Shown here piece after piece: positions 36,401 to 46,949 of a stretch of 64,000 bases of DNA; positions within the stretch are counted from its first letter, which is position 1, and the number at the start of each line of letters is the position of its first letter. The stretch is taken from contig CM068551.1 of NCBI GenBank assembly GCA_035048495.1, positions 18,912,248 to 18,976,247 of the forward strand, given 5' to 3'. Under the pieces are notes generated by a model, which worked only from the letters and a program-made list of their open reading frames with translations, was not told where the DNA came from and searched no databases. This DNA is from Euptelea pleiosperma. Taxonomy: Eukaryota > Streptophyta > Magnoliopsida > Ranunculales > Eupteleaceae. Both the position numbers and the translations under genes were made by a program.

Positions 36401-39400
36401 TGAAAATTAAAGCTTCTTTGTATCTGTGGTCCTCTATTTCGGCGGAGTTCCGAGGTTGTATGTTTGATGCTTTTGTGTTTAGATGGGAAGGGGTGCTTAA
36501 AGAATCCTTCCCGGGTTAGTTGGTTTTTCTTGGTTTGGTCTGGGGGTTTCTCGTCTTGAGAACCCCGTTGTATCTCTGTTTTGGGTTCTCCCTCTTTAAT
36601 ATCAAATCTACTTATCAAAAAAAATATAAACAAATGGGTCCCAAAATATAGTTGTGGAAGTTAGTTTGGTTGGCATTGTTTTGGGGATTAGAAACTAACC
36701 CGAAATGCGAAAGGTAGAGTAATTATGTGTTTTGTAGATTTGGATTACCGGGTTTTGGCAAGTTCAGAGTATTCTGAGCTGAAAGAAGTCTTATCATAAG
36801 TGGTTTTGAGTTGACTCGCATTTCTATCATTTGTTTGTTTAATTATGCTTTTAGTTATTGGAAGTTTTCTCTTTCCCTGGTCTTTATCATGTGTTTGGTT
36901 CTGCACTTGAGGAGCATGTCAGAAATATCAGCTTAGCTTTGTTCCATGTTTCTTATGGGTCCTAGAATCCCTGATTTGAAGTGAATGATTGCATCCAATT
37001 AGTCTGGTTTACTTTCAAACTCCCCCATGTAGCTGGGAAGAAATAAAACTATTGGAGCATTCAAGTGAAGCTGTTATTTAAATGCAAAAAAGCTTTGGGA
37101 TTTGATGCAGAATGTTTATTGTGTAATTGTTGCCCAATAAACAAAAATGCTCTTGCATGAGCATTAAATGATGTAATATCTAATCTAAAATGGCAACTGG
37201 CAAGAGAGGTGTGGTGTAGCCGGAAGAGTGAACAAACACCTATTTAAGGCCTTTAAGGAGCAGAAGTCTGTCTTCAAACCTCATGTTACAATGGGTTATA
37301 GGTCCCACATGGGGGAAGATGGTTTAGGAAAACTAGCTATGGTAAGTCTTGGTCCATTCCAACAAAAGAGGCATGTTGTGCATATTAGCAAATAGTATTT
37401 GTTGATTGTATTGATGTCAAGAACCAGTTGATTGCTAGGTGAAAGAAAAATTATTTTTAAGAATGTTACGATTGGTGAGTAATAGCTGTGGCCCCTTCGT
37501 CTTAGTCTTCTATGATTTTTTGGTTTTCTGGAAACACACGATCAATTAAGAACATGACCAGTGGAGAATCCTGTTCAGTGTCATATCCTACGAAGAATCC
37601 TTCCCTTTGCCATTTGATGGAGTGTTTGGAAAGAAAGGAACAGGAGGGCATTTAAAGATAAAATTGAAACTGAAGACCGAGTTATCAAAAGGTTGGAATT
37701 GAAGATTTTTCTTGGAGTTTGATTATCAAGGAATTCTAGGGGAGTTCTTATAGTGCTTTATTTTCTAATTGGGGAGCTTCTATTGACGGTGTTTCTCTAG
37801 GGGGATTATTTTGTGTTTCTTGGGGTCTAGTTCTCGTTTTGAGAGCCTTCTTCCCTTCTCTTTCTTATTCTTTATCTGTATTTTTGTAGGGGCTTTCCCC
37901 CTTATTTTTATAAATTCAACCAAATCAGATTTATGAGCGAAGCATTCCCTGAGAGAAATAGAGAGATCTTTTCCCATTTTGAGAGTTTGTTAAAGCTTCA
38001 AAAAGTATGGACATACTTTTTGTAAGAGAAATTGTAGCTTCAAGAGTTCTTAATAATTTACAGGAAAACAAAATTACAATTACTTGATGGTTTGACTACT
38101 AGTCAGCGTGGATGTGTATGAAGAGTTTTGTCATCAAAATTGTATTATTTACAGACATGGTTTTAAATGGTCCGTCATAATGTTATAACAGTCTTAATGC
38201 TACCATTATAATGGGTCCCATCAGTCACATCTGAAGTAAAAAATGGTCAGAGTATTATTTTTTTATTTTTTATTTTTCAAAATAACCTCGATGACGGTAA
38301 TTTTTTGTTTTCAAAATAATGTCTGTGGTTTCCGTTATAATGCTAAGCCCTTTTTTTGGATTTGGGCGTTATTTTCGAAATAATGCAGGGATGTGGTGTA
38401 ACTGTTATGATAGCCGTTATTTTTGTTATAACGGCCTTTTTTAAACCATGGTTACACATCTTAACAAAATGAGGTGGCTAGAGGAAAGAAAGAACGGAGT
38501 GTTCATGACCATGACAAGGTGCAGAAGAAAAAAATAGCCTCTAGTTGTACATAAAAGTTAACAGTTCATCCTAGAATTGTCCATTAGAATTCTAATGAAT
38601 CAGACTCTCAGGTTCGAACAGTGTTTAGACCTGTGATATGGATGAGGGAAGGAGTGCATTAAACTTGCTGTTCTACTTTCGAAATGGAACTTGGAACTTT
38701 CTGCCCCTTGAAGCCAGGTACAAAGTGGTGATGTCATGTGCAAGTCAAGAGATATATTGTTCGAAAAAAATGCTTTGGAGATGCCCTATCCTGGATATGG
38801 TCTGACAGCTTATTGCAACAACAATCTAACCATATCTCTAGCTAAGATCCAACTTTTCATGATTATCATTAAGACTTGAGTTTACTATTACATATTATTT
38901 CATTTGTGAGCTTGTGAATGATGGTGTGAAACTCGAGTATTGCTTTGATTAACTCAGTTATGTTCCCCCAAAGCCACTAGAGATCAATACCTTCAGCAAG
39001 TTAAAGAAGATGTCCCGTGTGAGGAACATTGGAAAGCGTGGTGTAAGAGTTGGAGTTATAAAGTAACTTGAAATTCTAAAGGTGTATTTTTTTGGTATTT
39101 TAGTTAACTTGCTGCACATGTTGTAGTCTGGAATGATATGTGTTGATGTTATTTTATGCCATTTTCTTTGATTGCTAGGAATATCTTTTCTGCTTCTTTT
39201 TTAGCTACATTACTTAAGTATGACAATCATTACTGGTCAAAAGACTCAAAACAAAAGTATGACAATTGTTGACCCCCACATGGCTAGAAAGTATTTTGGG
39301 AGAAGAAAATGACAGATCTTGAATAATTGGGGATTTTTATCCCTTCTATAATTTTCTTTTGTTTTCCATTTCTTTTCAATATTCTTTTAATGGGCTTCAG

Positions 39401-41386
39401 AAGAGGTTTCTATGTTCTTGTTCTGCAGTTAAGAGGTTTTTAAATTATCTTGAGATATTCTTCTATTCTTGAGGATGCGTCTGAGTATATAATATATTGT
39501 CTTTGTGAAGGCCGACTTTGGATCCATGCTGCTAGTAAGGTTCCAGATCCAGCAACAATCAAAGCAATGGAGGACTTCTACAGGGAAATCTATGCAGTGA
39601 ATGGAATAACGGACCTCAAATTTCCAGAGCATTATCCAGTTTCACAACTTTTAGGTATTAGAATAATCTTTTCGCTGGAACTATGTTTCTCTTGTTCATT
39701 TCTTTTTAGATGACTGATTTGAAAAACAATGACGCAGTCGTATTCTATCACAATTAGCGTCATTGTGGAAAATTCCATCTTTGGTTTTGAATGTCTACTA
39801 CACAAGCTGGATGGGTCTGATCTGCCTCCTACATGAATTGATTTCTTGCAGACCAGTTTTTTCAATTCGTTTTTAGCCAGGATGAAAACTTCTGAGACCA
39901 TTTTTTCCTGTTCTTTTCTCTTTGCTTCTATATGTTTTTGTTCCTCATGAAAGAATAGATGGAACGTGGCAAATTAGGTAACTATGATTCAGGTCATACA
40001 TTATCAAGATTGCACACTTTTTATGTTCATATACTTATGATTACTTTCGTACTAATGTCGCAAGTTCAAATAAATTTGAAATATTCAAGTCCTTTGCTCT
40101 TAAGCTGTCAGGTGCTAGAGGATGAAATTTGTTGGGTAAGAAAGGATGCTGGCATTAAGAATCAATCTTCTACACAAGTATCTCCTTTGGTCGTTCAGAT
40201 TCTGGAAAGGAAACATGGATGGATTTTCCTTTTCCAGTTTCGGAGACACTAGAAGTCTACCGTAGTTCATCTCTAACCCAAACTTGGGTGCTCGTGAGTG
40301 TTGACTGTTCAGAACCGTATTCAAAATTTTCTGCAATTGTTATGAGTTGTCTTTTTAAGCTTTGGCAAAGATAAGATCTAATGTTTGAGTAAAGTTTCTT
40401 TGAAAATGTAACTATTCCTACAAAATGCTGAAAGGCTCGATCCTTGTTACAGGTTGCGTTGAAGTGGTTGGGTGTGTTAAATGTGAAGAGCTGGTGTGCT
40501 GGGAGGAGGTACCTGAAGGGGTGGGCACTGAGCTTTACTTTCTCTACTTTCTCTTTCAATATATTTCCATTTCATGTGTCTTCGAGCGTAGTTTAATAAT
40601 TTAGACTTTTTTCAGGTGAGGCTAGAAGGGCAAACAGATTTTTGCTGGCTCTGTGAACAGCCACAGGTACATATCTTCATTCAACTAGAAGTTTACAGTT
40701 TCTGCATTTGAGGAATTAACATTTCAGATGCTCTCTCTCAGCATCTGCCTTTTTAGTCTAATGATCAAATCATTTTTCTCTAAATAAATGCAGAAATTAT
40801 TAGTTCCTTTTGAGATGCGAGGGTATCAACGTATTTATAATTTGGAACAGAAGGTACATACACAGCACCAGCTTAGGTCTGCTTCGTTGTCTTCTTCATC
40901 TTCTATTTGGTAGCTGTAAGCTGCAATTAACTTTTTGTACGCAATGTTGTGACCCATGGTTCCTTTGATCTCTTGAAATTGTCATAGATATATGAGGCAG
41001 CAGTTAGAGACCTGTGTCCAATTGAAGGTCCACTGCCAGTGAAGTTTATGCTTCCAGATCCACGAGATCCTTTTTCGTTGAAGCCAGGATCACTTGCCTT
41101 CGCTGGATTTAAAGCATCTGAAGTGGAGAAATCAGAGAGTCTCAGTGCAGCCATAGCTGGTGCTCAAGCTGCAGCTACACAGTTCTCAAAGAAAGAGCCA
41201 AAATTCCAAACTAATACAATCCAGAAAGCAGAGACGCTTGATTCCACAGAAACAAGTCAGTTGAAGAACAATTTTAATGAAGAGAATAGAAGGCCAGCAG
41301 CTGTCTTAGATGGGAAGCCTTATAAAAGGAGATCCAGCACCACAATTACAAGGAACAAAGTAGTCACATGGATTGTAAAGAAATAG
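30454..41386 (+). CDS. ASCH-domain protein (ASC-1/TRIP4 C-terminal-like), six exons
   Basis: Exons: 30454-30577, 39511-39654, 40453-40520, 40616-40666, 40794-40853 and 40988-41386. Frames join cleanly at GT-AG sites to 846 nt, 281 aa. The ASCH fold starts at residue 13, [20 protein letters not shown], with the [18 protein letters not shown] strand and a Cys-containing [16 protein letters not shown] segment. It runs to [21 protein letters not shown] basic Ser/Lys-rich tail ends in VTWIVKK. ASCH domains are PUA-like beta barrels thought to bind RNA, and ASC-1 is a transcription coactivator. Plants also have short ASCH proteins like this one that lack the ASC-1 zinc finger. All splice junctions and the reading frame are intact, so it looks functional. 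Intron 1 is 8.9 kb and full of transposons. The donor after exon 3 (GTGGGC) is unusual but valid. Confidence 0.92.
31093..31505. mobile_element. palindrome-rich hAT-like MITE, ATAACGG type (413 bp)
   Basis: CAAGGTTTAAAGGGGACCG at the left and TTTTTAAACCTTG at the right, with the 8-bp duplication GCACAGAT (31085-31092 and 31506-31513). The body repeats GTTATAACGG and AACGGCCGTTAT many times in both orientations and has the block GGGGGCGTTACCG near the left end. It lies in intron 1 of the ASCH gene. Confidence 0.87.
31643..32015. mobile_element. palindrome-rich hAT-like MITE, opposite orientation (373 bp)
   Basis: CAAGGTTTAAAAAACGACCG at the left and CCCTTTAAACCTTG at the right; flanks CTGAGAAC and CTGAGAAT (7 of 8). 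The CGGTAACGCCCCC block is now near the right end, so it lies inverted to the copy at 31093. Same intron. Confidence 0.85.
32200..32610. repeat. degenerate tandem array of GTGGGTCCCACATG units
   Basis: Short units built around GTGGGTCCCACATGC and GGGCCCCACATG recur at roughly 30-60 bp steps with many substitutions. No ORF, TSD or promoter is apparent. Confidence 0.6.
32611..33208. other. intron sequence, nothing recognised
   Basis: Lies in intron 1 of the ASCH gene. Overlapping short frames on both strands (32809-33138) have no recognisable domain. Confidence 0.45.
33209..34149 (+). repeat. solo LTR-like sequence with U3 tandem repeats
   Basis: Starts TGTCGGGAAG. From 33240 to 33590 repeated units of roughly 48 to 100 bp carry CATCCCGACAAGATCAACA and TGCCGGGATCTATTTC. 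A TATA box (TATAAATATGAGACC) lies near 33870 and CTGACTTGAGCGTCGGAG near 33979, a motif widespread just downstream of plant gypsy LTR start sites. The right limit is unclear because the LINE follows. No internal retroelement coding is attached. Confidence 0.6.
34150..36625 (+). mobile_element. L1-type LINE, 5' truncated, ORF2 pseudogene
   Basis: ORF2 starts inside the region before the RT with [20 protein letters not shown], where a TGA follows at 34262. RT motifs follow: [58 protein letters not shown], and the catalytic FADD at 34954-34965. A TAG at 35188-35190 and later stops and a frameshift near 35580 break it. The C-terminal zinc-binding region ([18 protein letters not shown]) and [13 protein letters not shown] close ORF2. 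A short A-rich tail lies at about 36615-36625. The endonuclease and ORF1 are lost. Confidence 0.92.
36626..37580. other. intron sequence, nothing recognised
   Basis: Intron 1 of the ASCH gene; AT-rich, no element ends or coding blocks seen. Confidence 0.45.
37580..37930 (+). mobile_element. 3' end of a second L1-type LINE
   Basis: RRILPFAI, a stop, then [20 protein letters not shown] matches the end of L1 ORF2 as seen at about 36303-36370 in the neighbouring LINE. It is followed by a T-rich 3' region ending in TTATAAATTC. Only the last few hundred bases of the element are present. Confidence 0.7.
38156..38450. mobile_element. palindrome-rich hAT-like MITE, older copy (295 bp)
   Basis: CATGGTTTTAAATGGTCCG and TTTTTTAAACCATG ends, flanks TTTACAGA and GTTACACA (6 of 8). 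Internal ATAACGG motifs are partly mutated to ATAATG, so this is an older insertion. Confidence 0.75.
38451..39510. other. end of ASCH intron 1
   Basis: No element or coding fragment is recognised. The acceptor is TTTGTGAAG at 39502-39510. Confidence 0.5.
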
Positions 41387-42181
41387 CAGTAGCCACAGTC
41401 AAGCTCGTTGCAGAGATTTGAAGCAGTAGCCTCAGGTTTGTTCTCTCTTCAATTGTTAGTGTGGTTAAAATTCCATATCTGCAAATTGAATCTTCTTTTG
41501 TAGAAAATGATCTCTTATACGTGAAGCTACATAACTCGGACATAATTTAACCATGATAAGAAATAGGAAACAGGGAAAAAAAGAAACAGACGGGTGTTGA
41601 TATTGGATAGACTAATCATCAGACTCTGTAACCCTGACGAACAGATGATGTGTGTAGTGTTTATGGCTTTACCTGGATATACTATATATCTAAAAGATAT
41701 GACATATAAACATAAGAACCTGAAAATTTTAATTTCTTTATACCTTTTAGGTGGGCAAGTCGGTTCAGGTGGGACTGAAAGCATATCTCGTGCAAGTGAA
41801 CCCAACTTTAATGTGAAACAGTGTAAGCACTTTGACATTTTAGAGGTGGTATATATACATTTTAATCCACTTAGAGATGGTGCCTATCAAAAAAAAAGTG
41901 CACTTAGATATGGACATGTATGTCTCAGGCAAACAGTGTTAGAAATGGTTTGCACTAGGCATGACATGTTAAACATTTTCCTGTAGTTATATGATAATAT
42001 TGGAATATTCCTTTTTAGATGAAATATGGTTTGATAGAATTAAGAATATGTAGGAAATCTATAGGTAGATAGAAATATTTGAAAACTATATTAGTGTTAT
42101 TAGCAATGGTTAAAAAAGTGTGAGGCGTATATAAGGCCTTTTGCCTTTGTGAGGCGAGTTGTAAGCCTCGAGGTGGTATGA
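41387..42181 (+). other. 3' region of the ASCH gene, possibly with a spliced 3' UTR
   Basis: After the stop, GCAGTAGCCTCAG is followed by a donor-like GTTTGT at 41438. An acceptor-like TTGTTGCAG occurs at about 44400-44408 before CAGCAGTGATATTGC. If used, the 3' UTR has a 3-kb intron holding the MITE and copia remnant below. No poly-A site can be fixed. Confidence 0.35.
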
Positions 42182-42547
42182 GCTGCATTTGGGTAAGCTT
42201 AACCCGAGTTTATAGCTATGAGTTTGGGTAAAAAAAGGATGAATTGGTCATTTTAAAAAGTTAAGAAATGATTAGAAGGATATTTCTGTCATTTAAAAAG
42301 TTTTATTAAAGGTTTTGTGGTCACTTAGAATTTGTATTGAAGGAATAGAAGGTCATTTTAGGTATTTAAAGAGTTTCACTTAAGTTTCCATTTGAGAATT
42401 TGCATTTTTACAAGTGCTTCCCGCATGAGCTATAAGCCGGATTTCAATGGCTTTTGCTTAACCTGACTAAATTGGTTTAAAACCCGGACTGCTTTTCATA
42501 AGCTATAACCAGACCTTTAGCTTATTTTGAGCTTACCCAAATGCAGC
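42182..42547. mobile_element. MITE with GCTGCATTTGGG ends (366 bp)
   Basis: GCTGCATTTGGGTAAGCTTA at the left and GAGCTTACCCAAATGCAGC at the right form a terminal inverted repeat of about 19 bp. TTTGG-containing ends resemble PIF/Harbinger-type MITEs, but a 3-bp duplication is not visible. It sits directly beside the copia remnant. Confidence 0.65.
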
Positions 42548-42747
42548 CTAATGCTGACTGGGCAGGAGATGCCTCAACTAGAAGATCCACTACAGGATAC
42601 GCTTTCAGCCTGTGATCCCGAGCTATTTTGCGGTTAGCACTGAAAAACAAGTAGCATACACCTTCACTAAAGGCCTACTGATACGAAAATTCAACAAATT
42701 TTGATCCCAACTTGGAGTATGCAGTAGATAGTTGGTATTGAGGGGGA
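42548..42747 (+). pseudogene. copia RNase H tail and polypurine tract
   Basis: DWAGDASTRRSTTGYAFSL is the conserved RNase H block near the end of copia pol. It is followed by a degraded stretch ending RKFNKF..SQLGVCSR. The tract TTGAGGGGGA (42738-42747) directly precedes the LTR. Several stops are present. Confidence 0.78.
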
Positions 42748-43020
42748 TGTTAAAGTCAGTAGTGGCTTAGTCGGTTAGAATAATGCAGAGAAATGGAGAG
42801 GAATAGAATATTCAAAAAAAATTAGAGAAGAGAATTAAATGTTTAGAATATTATGGAAGAAAATAAATTAAAGAAAACTCTAGAATAGGGTAGGTCGGTG
42901 GATTACCTCTATAAATAAAAGCTTGAGGTCTTGTGCAATGTACAGAAATTGTACAAAAGTTGAGTGTAATAAAAGTGCTTGGGTCTCAACAAGTGGTTAG
43001 TATCTTGTAGTACTCCAACA
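42748..43020 (+). repeat. copia LTR (273 bp)
   Basis: TGTTAAAG at 42748, CTCCAACA at 43020, TATA-like CTATAAATAAAAG near 42911. It has a polypurine tract on its left like a 3' LTR, yet gag follows on its right like a 5' LTR. Confidence 0.75.
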
Positions 43021-43095
43021 GTTTTGGATTTAGATTCTTACGAAGAGCTTGGGTCTCAATAAGAGCTGTTGTGCTACCAAACCAGGTAGTGTAAC

Positions 43096-43940
43096 ATGGC
43101 GGACCTCTCAAGCATGTTGAGTGGGATTGAGGAACTTAACGACTATGGCTACTGGGAGTCCTATATGGAGTCATATCTCCAAGGGCTGGATCTGAGGGAG
43201 ATTGTGACAGGAAACGATGCTCTCTACCATAAAACGTTCCAGAAAATGTAGGAGAAATACGAAAATAAAATATACGTGCAGGTAAGGCCTTATATGTTAT
43301 TAAAGCTTCTATTCAGAAGGAGTTATTGAAGAATATTCGAGAAGCTAAAACTCCAAAAGAAGCGTGGGACTCATTTGCTGCGTTGTTCTCACATACGAAT
43401 GGTGCTCGGTTACAACTCTTGGAGAATGAGATAAGCATAATCACACAAGGTAACATGTCTATCTCTCTATATTTTATAAAAGTAAAAAATATTTGTAACG
43501 AGATTTCACAGTTTGATGTCGAGTGCTATCAGCAGAGCATGTATAAGGAGAATTATATCCGAGGATTACGACCCGAGTACAATGGGTTTATAACGGCAAT
43601 TCGTGGATAGCCTATACAACCTTCTTTACTAGAATTAGAGAATCTCTTAAGAAATCAGGAGATGTTGGCAAAACAGGTTGCTGGACTTTCAGTCAAAGAG
43701 AATGAAAAAGCCTATTCTCCAATAAAGAGTAGAAGAAGCGTAATTTTGAGGCAAGAAAGAAACCACAGAATGCCCAACCCAAGGGGAGTGATAAAGGGGA
43801 TGCCGATAAGAAACAGTAGAAACGGCCCCAAGGAAGGCAAACTTTTACACGTTACAGGTGCGGAAAGCCAGGACACTTGGCTCATAACTGTAAAATGAAG
43901 ATTGCTGAAGGAAATGTTGTTGAGACTGAGAAGAACTGAC
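43096..43940 (+). pseudogene. copia gag, broken
   Basis: Starts MADLSSMLSGIEELNDYGYW. Then ILKNIREAKTPKEAWDSFAA, RLQLLENEISIITQGNM and NYIRGLRPEYNGFITAIRG match the gag core (UBN2 type). A zinc knuckle RCGKPGHLAHNCK lies at about 43857-43895 in another frame; its first Cys appears replaced by Arg. Stops at 43250 and 43607 and frameshifts disable it. Protease and pol do not follow. Confidence 0.8.
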
Positions 43941-45420
43941 AACAAATACTGCAAAAGAACAAAAGGGGTGATAGATTATGCTTTTTGTTTCATAGCCACA
44001 TCCTACAAGTGTTTGACACGAGTGTCCAACACATCAGCTCGTTAAAATGTATTGTTTCCTGGTGACTAAGCAACACATTTTGGTCACTCAGATCAATTTT
44101 TTACCTTGGATTGTGGGACTTGCAAGATCAATTAGCATGGTGGTTCACAAGTTATTTTATTTTTTCTTCTGTATATATGCATATTAAAAAAAAAAGTCCA
44201 AAGCACAAGAAAATGAACTAATGTCAACGTTATCAGATATTCTTTTCGAAAATTTTCCGCCTTTTTTACATGGGTTTGAAATTATGATTTAGATAAACAA
44301 TGGCAGGCTTTTTTTACTTACATTTCAAATTATAGTTACTGTACTGTCTATCCAAAGTCCAGTTTGAACTGCGTCTTGATGGAACTTGTGGATTTATACA
44401 TTGTTGCAGCAGCAGTGATATTGCTGAGGCCAGCACAATTGCGACCCCTCAGATGTGTGCAGATGTTACCGTTGAGCAAGAATTCCCCTCTTCAAACCAC
44501 AGTATGAACGGCACCTGGTTGCTTCGATTTGCATGTGGAGATACAGGTGAAATGATCCTTGACCGTTGATGCTTTCCGAGGAATCAGAGATGAATCTGAG
44601 TAGTTCTTTCTTTCTTTTGTTTCCTTGTATTTGGAAAATGTATCCTTGATTTAATTATCATAGAAGCCCTGGTTCAGAAACTCATAACCTGAATCAGAAT
44701 GGTGAATAAAATGCCATAATTCATTTCTGACCGTTGCGTATATTTTTTGATAAGTGACACATGCAAGCACAGCAGCATGGAGTGCGCATATCACACTAGG
44801 GTCACATAATGGGATGTTTGTGGTTGCTATGACCCAATCAGTTGAACATTCCATGCGGTGATCCAGTGGACCATGTGTACAATCTAGGTCACCCGGCACT
44901 ACCTTTGTGGTCCACGGTGGGGACATATTATGTGGACAAATTGTACTGTATAGTGAGTTGTTCTCACCATGATGATCACATTCACTACAAATCAGTGCAT
45001 TCCAACGTTAGCAACTGTATTTACTTGAAATAATAGTTTAATTGGATGGTTCATATTTTTCAACTTCGCTCTTAATGGTGGCCTTTTAAGTTTTCTAGAA
45101 TAATTTTTGCATAAGGCTCTGTATGGTTGCCCGAACAAATTTTCTAGAAAATTTTGCATAGAAATTGTCCTAATTTGTATCACTTTTTCACTTTTTGCAG
45201 CGCTATCAATCACGGCTGAGAACAAGAATTAGATGTAAGAAATGAATCCATATTTTTTTGTCTTCTATTTTACTGTGCGGCTTTTGGGAGTTTTGACTCT
45301 TGATTTTTTGCTGCTAATTTAGGGATGTGAATAGGTAGGATTTAAGTCCGCCTTAGACTCTGACTCACCTAGGGAAGGGAACAACCAGATCTTAAAATGA
45401 CCAATGCGGGCGGGATATAA
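43941..45420. other. no supported gene
   Basis: Possible 3'-UTR exon of the ASCH gene at about 44409-44600. The rest is non-coding AT-rich sequence with no clear element. Confidence 0.35.
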
Positions 45421-46430
45421 AGCCAGAAATGGTTCAAGTCAAGAAAATTTTTGAAGAGGCGATCATGTGCCAAATGATTGCGCGCCACATATACCTGGCC
45501 GTATAAATGGGTCCGATTTTAGTCATCTGGATAGATCCAGATTGATTTTCAGGTTCTATGGCCCACTTTAGTGACGAAAGAAGACCCAGTACAAGCACCT
45601 TAGTCAAATCCATGCTGTTGTGGTAGCTTTAAGAAGCAGTTCGTGATTGGCTTTGAACTTTTTCCCATTGCTTTAGGCTAATCCCACGCAAATGGTTGCA
45701 TACTAAATGTGTCCGACTAAACTCTATCTTTAAATTGAAGGCTTTCCACTGAAGCCGTGGCTAAAAGAATAAGGGGTGTTTGTAAGGATCCAACCCACCC
45801 GGCCGGTGAATTCAAAAATGCATTTCCTAGTTCCCTGACCCAGTCTGAGTTCAAGTCGAGTCGTGATCTGATCCAATGGGTTTCTAGTTCACCCGACCCA
45901 TTTATGCGTAAAAAGTCATGGTCATGGCCACTTTCCTAGAAAGCTCCCAAACATTTATTTTGGCCTCAGTTGTGTTTCCATATCTTAGGACTACCCACCT
46001 CCCTCTACAAGCAAATGCAACTAAAGATCTGTCTATCCAGTTGTAATTTGACTACTTTTAAAGCCCCAATTTTGAAATTTTTTCTTCCTCTGCAACTTCT
46101 TGGTGCTTCCTCGTATGTTAAATAATTTCTTGCTTTGTAGAAAAGAACGCTATGGTTTTTATTTTATCTACATATATAGTTGACTTAAAAAGTCAACTTC
46201 TCATCTAGCGGATGTGCCAGCATTGTGACAACCAAGAGCTGCTTGGTTGACCTTTGAGATTAACTATTTTCCTTTACTGGGTTACGATGTCAAATCTTCT
46301 TGCAATCTATGGCATTTGATTCATGTTTCAGATATAATTGTAGGGTTCATGGTGCTGTAACCCATGGGATTGGGATCCCTCTTCTCCTATATATAGGAGG
46401 TAAAACAACTAGTTCTCTATCTAATAGGAA
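45421..46430. repeat. upstream part of peptide-gene segment 1
   Basis: Contains a half family Y MITE (GAAAATTTTTGAAG, 45442). It also has blocks shared with the other three segments, such as AGATCTGTCTATCCAG (about 46026) and AAAGAACGC (46141). Copy 1 is the most diverged. Confidence 0.65.
46388..46395 (+). promoter_or_regulatory. TATA box of peptide gene copy 1
   Basis: TATATATA lies 58 bp before the ATG, so the leader should be only about 25-30 nt. Unlike copies 2 and 3, the upstream CATGCATG motif is lost (CCATGGGATTG instead). Confidence 0.65.
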
Positions 46431-46445
46431 TTGTGCATGACTACA

Positions 46446-46736
46446 ATGGATGTACGTTCATCTGTGCTTCTGGTTATGTTGGTCTGTGAGGTGGTGTCGC
46501 ACACTAATTACATGGGCAAGGGCTACGCTGCGTTAGTGACGGAGTTGCCTGGGGAAGTCATTCCCCGGTACGAATTTTTCACTGATACCCGGAGTCGCTT
46601 CTTTTACCAAATGAAGGCATATCAACCTCAAAGGATAGGAAGACCGCCGCGAGAACCTTCCCCTATGCCCGACCGTCCGGTTCATAACAATCGTCCTCGT
46701 CATCGTGTTAGTCCACCACCCCAAAGCAGCGACTAA
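46446..46736 (+). CDS. putative secreted peptide precursor, copy 1 (96 aa)
   Basis: I do not recognise the family. The chosen ATG gives MDVRSSVLLVMLVCEVVSHT, a short basic start then a hydrophobic stretch (residues 7-17) like a signal peptide. The middle is conserved in all four copies: GKGYAAL, ELPGEVIPRYEFF, and the basic core KAYQPQRIGRP at about 62-72. The tail is Pro/Arg-rich, ending RPRHRVSPPPQSSD. An in-frame ATG nine bases upstream exists only in this copy. The open frame, a TATA box 58 bp upstream and AATAAA at about 46918 support a small single-exon gene. The sequence leads me to infer secretion; a precursor processed to a small signal peptide is speculation. Confidence 0.68.
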   Translation: MDVRSSVLLVMLVCEVVSHTNYMGKGYAALVTELPGEVIPRYEFFTDTRSRFFYQMKAYQPQRIGRPPREPSPMPDRPVHNNRPRHRVSPPPQSSD

Positions 46737-46949
46737 AGTCGGGCCGGAATGGGGTTTTGTACTCCATCTATGCATTTTCATCTCTATAAGTTTTATTGAT
46801 GGCCGAGGATGGATCTGTTCTTACAGAAAGAAGATCCAGTTTCTAAAGGTATATGGTATTTGCATTTTCTCTCTTTTCTTTTTTCTTTTTCTTATGTTTT
46901 CTCAACTAGAGTTTCATAATAAAACAATGGTCACCAGCTTGCAATATAA

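Noticed and set aside
41527..41986. frames of 103 and 130 codons after the ASCH stop
   Set aside because: No splice-consistent link to the ASCH exons, no domain; sequence looks like intron or 3' flank.
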